Assembly (NCBI GenBank): GCA_023614405.1
Contig: CM042694.1
Coordinates: 359,862,975 to 359,926,974 of the forward strand
DNA from: Avena insularis
Taxonomy: Eukaryota > Streptophyta > Magnoliopsida > Poales > Poaceae
Length of the DNA stretch: 64,000 bases
Reading direction: 5' to 3'
Part shown: positions 54,650 to 64,000 of the stretch, in pieces
Layout: every line of letters begins with the position of its first letter
Position numbering within the stretch: the first letter of the stretch is position 1
Translations under genes and position numbers: made by a program
The notes under the pieces: generated by a model
Told to the model about the DNA's origin: nothing
Database searches by the model: none
What the model saw: the letters and a program-made list of their open reading frames with translations, nothing else

Positions 54650-55107
54650 ATTAGATGAAACACGCTCCCTACCGTGATGAAGACCTTCTGCATGGACCGG
54701 CAGCGCCCCGCGCTTGGCGACACACAGCTCGCGTCAGCGAGCCACGCTTTTGTTCCTCGTGCGGCGCGGGTTGACATGGATTTGCCGCCACGCCTAGGGA
54801 CTTGCTGGTGCCGATCGACCTTTTTCTACTGGATTTTCTCGCCGGATTTGAGGATCGAGATTAGAAAATTATTCGGCTAACTGGACAGGAAATTTATTTG
54901 GCTAATTGAATCTAGATTACGGAATTGGAACTATGAAAATTGGATCTAATCTAAGAACTAGAATTAATCTAAAGAACCGATCCGATCTTCGATCGAAACC
55001 AGGTGCCGCGCCCCCGAGAAGGAGATTAATCTCCCCGGGGGCGGCGCGATGCGGAAGCGATAGAATAGCCTAGGATCGGCGCCGTGAGGCTAACCGCTCT
55101 GATACCA
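54650..55107. repeat. Right arm of the large inverted repeat in element F (true leader)
   Basis: Read on the minus strand it starts at the primer-binding site TGGTATCAGAGC (55107-55096) next to the 5' LTR, so this arm is in its original position and the left arm is the duplicate. Confidence 0.88.
55096..55107 (-). other. Primer-binding site of element F
   Basis: Minus strand TGGTATCAGAGC, Met-type, directly at the 5' LTR edge. Confidence 0.88.
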
Positions 55108-55259
55108 TGTGGAAATTTATGAAACCCTAATATTTCGTTGTGTTGATTTGACCATCGTAGGGTTTATATAGAGTTACAAGAGGTAGGTAGACTTGGAGTA
55201 CAAGATGATCTTAGAGTCCTAGTCTATCTCATATACGTATATGTATCTGTATTCTAACA
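55108..55259 (-). repeat. 5' LTR of element F
   Basis: Pairs with 52834-52985. Contains a TATA-like CTCTATATAAACCC on the minus strand at about 55159-55172. Confidence 0.9.
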
Positions 55260-55829
55260 CATGTGGCTTTGGAAGGCCGTCCTTCGGCCAAAGATAGCAG
55301 GGGAAGATGGCCATCGCCGTCGTGAGTCCCCCACAGATGCACTCTGGGAAACACCTGCAGCTTGAGCTCCCCGCGGCCCAGATCAAGGACGGAGCCGGTG
55401 CGCATCCTCTTCGACGCCACCATCAGCACCATGGCTCTGCATCGAAGCCAGATCTAAGCCACAACCAAGCCTTATTGGAGGGGAGGAACTATCATCATCT
55501 CCGTATATCTCTGGCTCCTTCCATAGGAGCACCATGGACAACATCATCGCCACCAGCCGTCGTCAGCAGCCACTCGCAAGCTTTAGCGACGAACTCCCTG
55601 ATGGAATAAATCCAAGACCACCGAAAACACAAGGACCTACCATTATTCCTGCTACTATGTATAGCCCTAGGACCGGCGCCTCTACTATCCCATCCCCAGC
55701 TGGCTACTCCGGAGAGAAGGGCATTATATTGGCCTGGGAATCCAGTGGCGACTCTCAATGGTCACTGAGAAACATGGAGACATGAAATATAATAATAACT
55801 TTATTATTGTCTCTTGGGCATTTCCAACT

Positions 55830-55908
55830 GTTGCTGTTGAGAAGGATTCCGAGGAAAATGGTCACCGAGAAGAATGCGCCGCTGACGCCAGCTTGTGGTA
55901 ATAGACAG
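55830..55908 (-). pseudogene. Fragment paralogous to the membrane gene at 56650-57057
   Basis: On the minus strand the frame LLPQAGVSGAFFSVTIFLGI (55904 down) aligns with YLLAGASVVFFSMTIFLGIL of the nearby gene, at DNA level over about 75 bases. Similarity stops after LLNSN. It has no start codon in this frame and is a duplicated remnant about 1 kb away in the same orientation. Confidence 0.6.
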
Positions 55909-56649
55909 ACATGAAGTTATCATGCTAAGGGCCAAATGGACCAGTGCAGGAGATCTACAACCATAGCTAATAATGTCCACTGTTGATCGAAAAAGACTAA
56001 CCCGAAACCACACAAAAGAAAAGAAAATCGAGAAGATCCAAGAGATTTGCTAGACATGACTCCATATTTAAAATGAGAAGTAATAGTGGAATATTTGACC
56101 ATTTACTCCAAAAGGAAGGTCCTATTAAAAAAGAAATAATCCAAAATAGAAAACAGTTTGTTTTTCAAATTCAATTATTTATTTATCTTTTAATCCAAAG
56201 TTCCCTTGAAAATCGAGTTCTGATTTTTTCACATGATCTAGTTCTTAATATAATTACGTTACTTGAATGATAAATACTAAAACACGTCCTCCGCCAGAAC
56301 TGGACGCACCACCGGAGTGAGGATATGACGGGGAGGAATTTATTATGAATTCGGAACATAGTCGTTGTCTCCCCGTCCGTAGAAAATCCTCCAACCCACT
56401 AGGGGCCGTGGTCTGGCATATATCCATGACCTCAAGGCAAACGGAGATGGTGTGGACCGGCAGCGTCGCCGGCGAGCGTGATGAAACCTACGTGGGTTTA
56501 GGGGTGCCGCATCCAATTATCTTATCTTTCTGTTTTGTGTTTATTACTTTATTATGTAAAAAAACGTTTTGAATCTAGCTCGCCATGGATCCATAGCCAA
56601 CCTAGCTTCTATCGATCAGCCAAACTTGATGGATGGCTAGCTTCAATCG

Positions 56650-57057
56650 TTATTGAAGCTGGATACGTCTCCTAATAATTGTTTCTTGCAGAAGATTTCT
56701 ACGAATAAACAAAAAGTATATGTCATCCTCAACCATAACAAGTTCAACGCTCTTACAACAAGCTGAAGGCCCTTCTCTAGACATGGCTGTAACATACACT
56801 AGAAGGTTGCCGTGGTGCCGCTCCATGTGTATAACAATGGCGAGGACGAAAGCGAGCGCGGCCAGGGACGAGATGAGGAGGAGGAGGATGAACATGATCA
56901 TCGAGATCCCAGGGTCGTGGATGTTGCCGAGAAGAATCCCAAGGAAGATGGTCATGGAGAAGAACACGACGCTAGCGCCGGCTAGGAGGTACATGATGGC
57001 CGACCGGTTCCACTACTGGGGCTCCAGCCTGATCTGCTCATCGTCGTCGGCCATCAT
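56650..57057 (-). pseudogene. Small two-membrane-segment protein gene with early stop
   Basis: The frame begins MMADDDEQIRLEPQ at 57057 and meets TAG at 57015-57013, then continues WNRSAIMYLLAGASVVFFSM, TIFLGILLG (first membrane segment) and GISMIMFILLLLISSLAALA, FVLAIVIHMERHHG (second segment). The composition and short acidic start look like the small membrane proteins that form clusters in grass genomes. The rest of the frame to 56650 is less convincing and may be 3' untranslated. Translation could restart at ATG 56994, giving 114 codons. A TATA-like TGATATATAA lies at 57089-57098. I do not recognise a named family. Confidence 0.5.
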
Positions 57058-57088
57058 GGCAGATCTAACTAGCTGCTTCAATCTCGGG

Positions 57089-57098
57089 TTATATATCA
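57089..57098 (-). promoter_or_regulatory. Possible TATA box of the membrane gene
   Basis: Minus strand TGATATATAA about 35 bases above the ATG at 57057, which leaves only a very short leader; weak support. Confidence 0.3.
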
Positions 57099-57099
57099 A

Positions 57100-58701
57100 T
57101 CGCGTCTCAATCTTGCCCGTCGCCTGCTGTGCTGCTGGACGTGGGTCTCCTCGACGCGTACGTTCTTGGCTTGGATTTTCATTTTCTGTATTGATCCATC
57201 AGCCAAACGCGTATGTCCTTTGTGCGAGGCTAGTTTGGGCCTTTTTTCTCGGCCTTTCCATTTTCCCAAGAAATAAAACTATCGGTTGTCAAGATAAGGA
57301 ACAAATTCAACAACTATTATCAAGATAATAGTTGGTTCTTATTGTACTAGACTGATGAGAAGTTGTTATGCTAAACCAAAAGAACCAGCACATCAGAGCA
57401 CCAACTATTGCCTAACAACCGCAATGTTGGTATTTGTTTTTGACCCTTAGCCTATTAAGAATGATGATCATTTAAGTCATTATTATTCAATAGAGATGCA
57501 TCACGCCGATCACATCAATATTTGTTAGTTTTCTATGTATTAAATATATACTAGACTTCTCTTTGCGTCTCCCGGGGACGATTTAAAGAAAAATCGTTCT
57601 AATGAGACCGAGGCGTGACGGTCCCATAAATATGGAAATGTTAATACCGTGTGGTACATGTTATGATGATAATTAGCCCGCCACTGGTCTAGGTAAAATG
57701 GTGGACACAAAAGCGATAGAAATAATACATAAAGGTAAAAACTAAATCTTTATATGATAGAAGTATAAATAGATACATAACAAAAAGATACAGACAACAG
57801 ACATACATGACGGGAGACTATTCTAACTGAATCTACGTTCTACTTAAACTGTCTAGTACATTATTATATGGCGGCATGGCATTCCACTACACCACCAATT
57901 TTAGCAGTGACGTTGGCGTATGATGATGCACCGCCAATGCAGTGTATCCTATAAGACTTTTCCTAGTAGTAATGTAACCATCCAGCCAGCCGATACTACA
58001 CCACGGTAAACACTTGCCAACACATTTTTGTAGGCAAAGGTGCGATAAACCCAATGGATTATGTGTCGGGTAGCTATTAAGCTGTGGCAGCAAAGCTTCT
58101 GTCATCAGAGGTTAACCGTTGGGGACAGTAAGCCGGTTGGCACTTACTTAGCATCTCTTAAAGTGTCGGCGTTCACATAATGACATACCTAATGTCGGCA
58201 TACGTGTGCGCACGACATGTTAACTGTCGGCTCGTAGCTCCACACTTGTCAGACAAAGCCTAAAATATAGGCACGAGAATAGAATGCGGTGGTAGTCTGC
58301 CGCACTACCACCGGTGGCATAAGGTCTACGTGGCCTGCTCTCCAAAATCTGCTGCAAGGTATGGTCCTAATACGGGCTGTGCACCCTGTGGTCGGTGGAG
58401 GTGAGTCTTGATGGAGCAGTCTCATGTATCCCGCTCAGAGAAATGGACATCAAACCGCTTCTCACCGGCGACTACCCCACGGATTTACGCAGACCAAAGC
58501 TGGCTGGCTGTGTGGAAGGAACCGATATCGTGGCAACACTTGATCATGCAAGTTGTCGGGTGAGCCGTATGAGAACACACCATTGCTGCAAGCATTTCAA
58601 GACACGGGATTTGCTTGTACGATATGCTGACATACTATGGGAGGAAGAATATTTTTCAAACCTCTTTCTCTACACCAGCTTGTGCAACCCACCACCAGGT
58701 A
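57100..58701. other. Unassigned DNA with one weak open frame
   Basis: Mixed sequence between the membrane gene and the Stowaway element. A frame at 58395-58715 reads GAVSCIPLREMDIKPLLTGD and KHFKTRDLLVRYADILWEEE, without a family I know; it ends inside the Stowaway left end, so the real coding part, if any, is shorter. The words TGTCGG and GTGTCGG recur at 58050-58250. No gene is claimed. Confidence 0.35.
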
Positions 58702-58823
58702 CTCCTTCCTTTTAAAGTATAAGATGTTTTAGCTTTATGAAAATAGTATATCTAGACTCCTTTTAGTGTGTAGGTTCATCTAGGCTTGAAGTGAACCTAC
58801 AGACTAAAAGTGGTCTAGATACA

Positions 58824-60508
58824 TTTTTTTAACTGTAACTACGACGGGCCTAAGCCAGCCTGAACATATATTCAGCCAAAGTCTGAGGTACAGAGTCAAA
58901 TTACAAGCTGGAAGGAGAAAAGGAGAGAGCACAAGCGACACCACTAAGCCTAAACTAAGCCCCTAGCAACAAAGGAACAGACCGAGAGCAGAAAGGAGTG
59001 CTGAAGGATTAGTTGAAAGGTTCCTGTAGTCGAGATAACGAAAAGAAACGAAATTCGCTTGCCGAGCGATCACTCTACACTTTGAAGAACTAGGAGAGTT
59101 GCAGCAACCGTCGAAGGGCATCCCACTATCGAGGTTGCATCGCAACACCGAGAGCCGCAAACACCACCGAAGGGCAAAGTTCCGCCGAGATTTCCACTGC
59201 ACTTCCTCTTGGTCTCGAACTAGGAGTCGCAACCGCTGTCAAAGGGCATCCCACTACCGAGGTTGCATCGCGACACCGAAAGCCACAGACACCACCGAAG
59301 GGCAAAGTTCCACCGAGACGAACGTTGCACATCCTCTTGGCCAAATCACCATAAGAGCGAGCCTAAGCACAATACGAGTCCACGAGAACCTCATCCGCCA
59401 TCGAAGGACAACGATCACCGAGACCGCACGACAGACACGAACATCCCTGAAGATCACCATTGTTGCAAGAGAGCCAAAGATCATAGCATAGCACGAAGAC
59501 GCAAGCGTTGCCCGGAGACAAGAGCCCACCGAGCACTCCAAGCTAGAGGCGCCAAAGCAAACAGGGAAGCGAGAACCAAGACACTCCACACTCCAGCCAA
59601 GCCGTCGAACCACTAGTCACCAAGCAACACCAACCAGCCAACACGGAGGGCAACTCCGAAGACGATGCCTCCAATAAGGTAAACGACGTGAGGCGCCGTC
59701 ATCGCTAGATCAAAAGATCTGAGGTTTCCCCCCGGAGAGAACGCAAGGCTAAGCCAAGGACGGACTCCAATACCCCCAAAACGCCGCCTTCAAGAAGGTG
59801 ACGACACCCGAGGGTGTCGCCGGTGTCGACTCCAACGGGAGTTGGACTTTCGTCCGGGCAATGGTACCTTGTCGAACCTGCATCTGCCATGCCGTGTGGA
59901 GGACTGAGGTCGCTGCCACCCCTCAGGGCTGCCTGCAGCGCATCCTGGCCGTCCACCTATGGCAACCAAAAAGGCCACACATCCTGGCCTGGAGACGCCG
60001 CTCCAGACCATTCCCGCTTCAGCCAAGCAGCGTACGGACGCCGCCGCACGCGAGCCGGACAGCCCCGCAGCTGCACCGGTAGAATCTCCGACCATTGCCG
60101 CGGCATGCCGACAACCACGCTCCGCCACTGTGCCCACCGCCGCCCGCCACGAGGGGAACCAGAGCCCCACCAGCAACCGCCATCTTCTCGGCCCCGTCAG
60201 GCCCAGAAGCTGACCCGCTCGGGCCCAGATCTGGCTCGCGTGGCCGAGCACACCTATGCCCATGGCAGCCGCCGCAGCATCTCCAGAAGAGCTGCGAGAC
60301 CCTGTCGACCGCCGTCGTCGCCCACGCCCAGCCAACCACCGTCACGGACCCCCATCGTGCCTGCAGCCGCCCTTGCGCTGGAGAAAAAGTGAGGTCCCGC
60401 CGCCACCCGCTCTGCATGGGCTTTGCCCGGTAGAGACCACCGGCGGCGGCGAGGGGGAGAAGGTGGTGGTGGGAGGCTGGGTGCCAGTGGGTTTGAGGCG
60501 CCGCCCGA
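58824..60508 (-). mobile_element. GC-rich non-LTR retroposon-like insertion in the Stowaway MITE
   Basis: Begins at the left after a T7 run, taken as the poly(A) of a minus-strand retroposon. On the minus strand it reads a GC-rich leader, then a section with GATGACGGCGCCTCACGTCG and CTTATTGGAGGCATCGTC, then a T-rich 3' part with CTTGTAATTTGACTCTG. Such structure recurs in grass LINE-derived retroposons. Long frames exist on both strands but none has RT or endonuclease motifs. Precise ends are uncertain by some bases. Confidence 0.45.
59099..59354. repeat. Tandem duplication of 128 bp in the retroposon
   Basis: GGGCATCCCACTA starts at 59116 and 59244; both units continue CGAGGTTGCATCGC, ACACCACCGAAGGGCAAAGT and TCCTCTTGG with scattered differences. 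Confidence 0.85.
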
Positions 60509-60536
60509 CATCTTATATTCTAAAACGGAGGGAGTA

Positions 60537-62400
60537 CATATGTTCACTTTAACCCTTCATATATGATGAGTGTTATTCACCAACTTATGTTAAGAAAATC
60601 GCTCAAGTTGCAGCAAGAAAGTATCATCATATGCTTTACCAAGTGCTTGCTCGTTCTTTGCTTCATTTAGCGGTGGTGGGTGTCGAGGCCTCAAGCAAGA
60701 GCAAGCGAAGCTGGACTTGGAAGTTTGAATCTTGATTCTTGAGCCAGCGGTTGAAGCATTGAAGTTCATTTTGCCCTGTTGGTTTGTGCTACTTCTCAAT
60801 CTCGGCTTAGTATGTTTTACATGGGAGTCCTATTTAGCTGTGGTATCTTGTTAAGCATCAGCTGTAAGTTTGTTTGTTTCCCAGTATGCTCGCTCTTCTT
60901 TTTTTCTATAGATTATTGAATCCTTTCTGCTTGAAATTGTTTGAGCTCTTGTTCCTTCAGTTATTCGGTTATCTTTGTGAGTCTGGCCCCTCCAACATCC
61001 TTTGCCTGTCAAGGAATTCTTCATGTTTCATAACTGTATGAAATATCAGGTAGCTACTGCAAACTAGGAGTGTGTGTGCTTGTGCTAACTCAATATGGAT
61101 TTGGTCTGCATTCGATTGTGGATTTGCACTGGAATGGAATTGGCCCTAATAGGGTGATACTGTAGTACTCCAAGATTTTGGACCAAGATTGTGAGTACCC
61201 ATGTTCTATACCTGCAGCGCGCAGTGCCTTGTGTAATCAAAAGCAGTAGGTGATTCGTCCATGCTAGCTGGCTCACCATGCATGCATACATGGCCTTAGT
61301 GACTAGAAAAGTTAGCAGGTCAAACTATACGAGAGGTTCCGGTTAGCGGGGCCACAAATCATACTTCTCGCAGTAAATTGCATCAAATTACCACAATCCG
61401 GGCTTTGGCTACGAGTCAGTACCAACATTGGTAATTTTTGCAAGTCAGTAAGAATTATGAGTCACACCATTATGAATCACATTAATTCATAGCTAAGAGC
61501 ATACTGATAGCAGCACTGACAGTTAGGACCCACTTGTAATAATTAACTTGGCAGCCCACATGGAGAACGAGAGCTTAGGTGGAGGTAAGGGTCGTGTGTC
61601 ATCCTACCCCGCCATGGGCTTCCCCTTGCCTCCCCTTGCCCACTAGCCACCGCCATATACCTCGTCCTCCTCTTGCCCACTAGCCAGCGGTCTCCGCCCG
61701 CCCTCCCTTTTCCCATCTGCCGACGGGCGCGCGCTTATGTTCCCGTTGTCCCTTTACAGGTAGTGATCGCACCGCATTGTCCCCTTGTCAATAGGGCAGC
61801 CGTCCTCGGCAGCGCGTTGCCCCTGCTCCACGTCCCAGCAAGAACGGATGAAACCCTGCCTCAAAACGTGAAAACAGACCGACACACACCTCATACAATA
61901 AGAACCAGGAAAAACCAGTCAGCGAACCGAGCAAAACCATCCTAATTCATGCCTATTCTAGTGTTAACGGGTAAAAACATCAATTTTGGGGAGACACGAT
62001 GGAAATGAAATGCTTTCTACACAATCAGCAAAAGCGATAACCATATGCATGTCGTTTAGTTTGGTTTAAAACCGAAAACCTTGGTTTTTATTGAAACTAT
62101 CATACGAGCCCCAGATCTGAGCCTAGGAGCATCTTGATCCAAATTCAAAAATTCCATTTGAGATTTAAGGTTAATACCAGTTGTTAGTACTCCCACCTAA
62201 TGGGAATATTAAGCCGAAGGCCAAAACCAAATATTCTAAGAATATTAGGCTAGAGGTAGTTACCTAGCATTAATTAAACGCTTTGTACCATTTTATCTCT
62301 CTCCCGCGTCTCCTCGCACGTTGTGCCCTTCCTTGCATGTTGGGTGAAATAGAGCTAGTGGGATGATCTACTTACTTATATAGGAATAGTTTTATGATGT
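60537..62400. other. Unassigned DNA right of the Stowaway element
   Basis: No transposon ends or supported gene. A short direct repeat CTTGCCCACTAGCCA occurs at about 61635 and 61672. The frame at 61673-61945 has no recognisable features. Confidence 0.4.
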
Positions 62401-62685
62401 TACGTTTCTCAACACATGTAAAGACAGTTTGCTACACTATAAGACAACTCAGACAGGGGCAAATGCCCCCTCCTGCTCCTACACATTTAATTTTTCAGCT
62501 TAACTCCTACTCCCTCCAGCTGACGCCTCCTCTCCACCCAATCTATATCGAGCGCCGCCGGAAGGCCCCCTGCTCCTTGCCGTCGGCGGGGATCTCTTCT
62601 CTCGCCATCCACTCTCAGATCAACAGTACCCTAGTCCCCCCTCCTCCTGGATACTGAGTGGAGCAATGAGGGAGGCACCAACGAC

Positions 62686-62982
62686 ATGGGTCAAAGTTCG
62701 CATTTTGATGCGCCGACGTTGGACTTGCGTGCGCAGGCGCTCAATATGCTCTCCTATGTCCTGGACGCTGTGCTTCGTCCGCCCTCCCTTTCTCTAGGTC
62801 GTCGTCAAGGCCGGGTAACGCGGGGCTGGAGGTGGCATCGGGGCTGGATCTTCTCCATCGCTCGTCGACTCCGTCCAGGCCCAGTTCAAGAGAATTATGT
62901 GCGTCGTAGGAGCGAGACGACGGTGCCTGCGTCTGGAGCGCCGAAGCAGCGGGTGGAAGCTGCCTGCGCCTGGGAGCAGTAG
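62686..62982 (+). CDS. Hypothetical short open frame, uncertain
   Basis: A 98-codon frame after a GC-rich, leader-like region (62440-62680, with CTCTCCACCC and TCTCTCGCC). The start reads MGQSSHFDAPTLDLRAQALN, later parts are arginine-rich and compositional. A CTCTAG/GTCG junction at 62797 could be an acceptor. Long A/T-rich sequence follows. It may be the first exon of a gene that continues beyond the window; no family is recognised. Confidence 0.2.
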   Translation: MGQSSHFDAPTLDLRAQALNMLSYVLDAVLRPPSLSLGRRQGRVTRGWRWHRGWIFSIARRLRPGPVQENYVRRRSETTVPASGAPKQRVEAACAWEQ

Positions 62983-63109
62983 GCCCGCCATCACCTTCAA
63001 CTTCTACGGCCAGAACGGCGACGAAAGATATGAGTCTTTATGTGTTCTCTATATTTCCAATCTTGCTGATCTTGTTTGTGAGCCCATCTGTATTTCAAGG
63101 ACTAACTGA

Positions 63110-64000
63110 ATGCTTGTGAAAAATGATTCAGTAAATCAAAAGAATCTATGTGCAATTTACTCCATTCAGTAATTGATGTTCCTTCTCTTGCATAGCTCTG
63201 TGATCATTTTATCCAAGTTTATGTTTATTTGGCTTGATTGATTGATGAGTACTCCTGGAGTATGGTTCTGAATGTGAGGAGTACTCCTGGAGTATTTTTT
63301 TCAGGTTCATTTTCAATGTGTTGATAAACGTAAACGTGTCAGTAGCTTCCTTGTGATGGAGTAGCTTGTTTGACTATTGTCTAGCCTATGATACAAAAGC
63401 AAGCACAAGGAGTAATATCAGATCCTCACATTTTTAGTGAATGATGGGCCTCTGTTGGAAGAAGTACTCCATTTGATCTTCATATTTATTCATGCTAGAA
63501 CAGAAGAATCTTCCAGCAGCTGCTCTTTTTGCTCTGCTTGGTGTATTGGTTTTGTCGACATGACAATAAGTTATCATTAATGAGCTTGCACTGCTTATTC
63601 TGATCGATCAAAATGTATGGACACGTTGTCCAATTGTGCAGTGTCCAGATTCATCCATGGTCCTCATGATCTTACCGTGCGTATCATAGTCATTTAACTC
63701 AATCTGAATTTGGAATATATTGCATTTTCAGTTGGGCTGGAATATATAATTGGTGTCTTGATGCCTTGATTGTCTTACAGTTTACTTCAAATCAATTTCC
63801 CTTCTCTTTTACTTTCTTGCCGGATGTGTATTTTGTTCGCTGGGAATCAGATGACGTCTCTTACGTTGAAGTTGATGTACGTGCACTAGTTTCCTCCGCC
63901 GACAGAGCTGATAGTACAGAAACAGAGCCAGATGGGCACAATATAAGCATAGTTTGCGTGTGTGTATTCTTGAGATTTGATGTGCGTGTGTGTGTTCATG
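63110..64000. other. A/T-rich right end of the window
   Basis: No gene supported. A direct repeat GAGTACTCCTGGAGTAT occurs at 63247-63263 and 63278-63294; it contains the near-palindrome ACTCCTGGAGT. The sequence resembles intronic or downstream DNA of a plant gene. Confidence 0.35.

Larger units (their letters stand above)
52834..55259 (-). mobile_element. Element F: small non-autonomous copia-type LTR element with internal inverted duplication
   Basis: LTRs of 152 bases at 52834-52985 and 55108-55259 (minus strand TGTTAGAATACAG to TTTCCACA), duplication CATGT at 52829-52833 and 55260-55264. The Met-type primer-binding site at 55096-55107 and a purine tract at 52986-53000 set minus orientation. 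The interior (about 2.1 kb) codes for nothing recognisable. Its leader (54650-55107) is present again in inverse orientation at 53301-53719, including a primer-binding-site-like TGGTATCAAAGC. It was mobilised by enzymes of another element. Confidence 0.9.
52541..55760 (-). mobile_element. Retroposon-like sequence interrupted by element F (low confidence)
   Basis: A T-run (52541-52547) at the left edge, followed by GC-rich non-coding sequence that continues after element F at 55265 in the same style (GCCATCGCCGTCGTGAG, ACCACCATCAGCACC). This looks like a minus-strand non-LTR retroposon with its poly(A) at the left, a common form in grasses. No ORF of a LINE is readable and no target duplication was confirmed; the right boundary is a guess. 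Confidence 0.3.
58702..60534. mobile_element. Stowaway (Tc1/mariner) MITE split by an insertion
   Basis: Left end CTCCTTCCTTTTAAAGTATA and AGATGT, right end inverse CTCCCTCCGTTTTAGAATAT and AAGATGT, with TA on both outer sides (58700-58701, 60535-60536). This is the standard Stowaway terminus and duplication. The left portion runs to about 58823; only about 26 bases of the right end survive next to the insertion. Confidence 0.85.

Noticed and set aside
55091..55107. tRNA-like complement near element LTRs
   Set aside because: The 12-13 base matches to tRNA at 44818, 47991, 53302 and 55096 are primer-binding sites or copies of them, not tRNA genes.
57884..57915. CACTACACCACCAATTTTAG resembles the start of a small CACTA element
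   Set aside because: No inverse partner (TGTAGTG) with a matching 3-bp duplication is present in the rest of the window.
59790..60417. Several long overlapping frames on both strands near 60 kb
   Set aside because: They arise from very GC-rich retroposon sequence, overlap one another on both strands and contain no domain motif.

Overview
The window is nuclear DNA of a grass, most likely a large-genome Pooideae species (wheat/barley/rye/oat/ryegrass group). The evidence is the set of transposon families: a CACTA element with TNP2 and a Ulp1-type second gene, Tat-lineage and Athila/Sabrina-like Ty3 elements, an Angela-like Ty1/copia tail, a 5S-bearing Cassandra TRIM and a Stowaway MITE. The species cannot be fixed from sequence alone. 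At least 85% of the window is mobile DNA, and I see no intact host gene.

Layout. 1-1768: 3' end of a Ty1/copia element (RNase H, polypurine tract, LTR). 1769-2563: unassigned DNA. 2564-46623: one CACTA transposon on the minus strand with TAA target duplications. Without its insertions it would be about 10.15 kb, with a TNP2-like transposase gene (46.1 kb down to 8.9 kb, now in four pieces) and a second gene (about 8.0 to 3.0 kb; Transposase_24-like region plus Ulp1/C48 protease-like domain). Three elements sit inside TNP2, each with its own 5-bp duplication: element A (10419-31138, Athila/Sabrina-like, plus strand, GAAGC), element C (31605-44010, Tat-like Ty3, minus strand, CTCGT) and a Cassandra TRIM (44533-45301, plus strand, GTCAT). 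Element A is itself interrupted in gag by element B (12160-24760, Tat-like Ty3, minus strand, GAGAT), which belongs to the same family as C.

46624-47553 and 51517-52540 are low-repeat flanks around a Ty1/copia element E (47554-51511, GAAAG). A retroposon-like stretch from about 52541 to 55760 is interrupted by a small non-autonomous copia-type element F (52834-55259, CATGT) that carries a large internal inverted duplication. A short two-membrane-segment gene relic (56650-57057, minus) with a partial paralogue follows. A Stowaway MITE (58702-60534) is split by a GC-rich retroposon. 60537-64000 holds no confidently recognised gene.

How it works together: the CACTA encodes what such elements use for transposition (TNP2 transposase plus a second gene), and its subterminal repeat arrays are the expected protein-binding ends. 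A further array of the same motif lies internally, just upstream of the second gene. B and C each carry, besides gag-pol, an antisense accessory gene (Pfam 'putative gypsy type transposon' family) with plant-like introns. Every coding unit is broken by stops or frameshifts. Several stops are TAG where a relative or family context has CAG, suggesting decay by deamination at methylated CHG sites.
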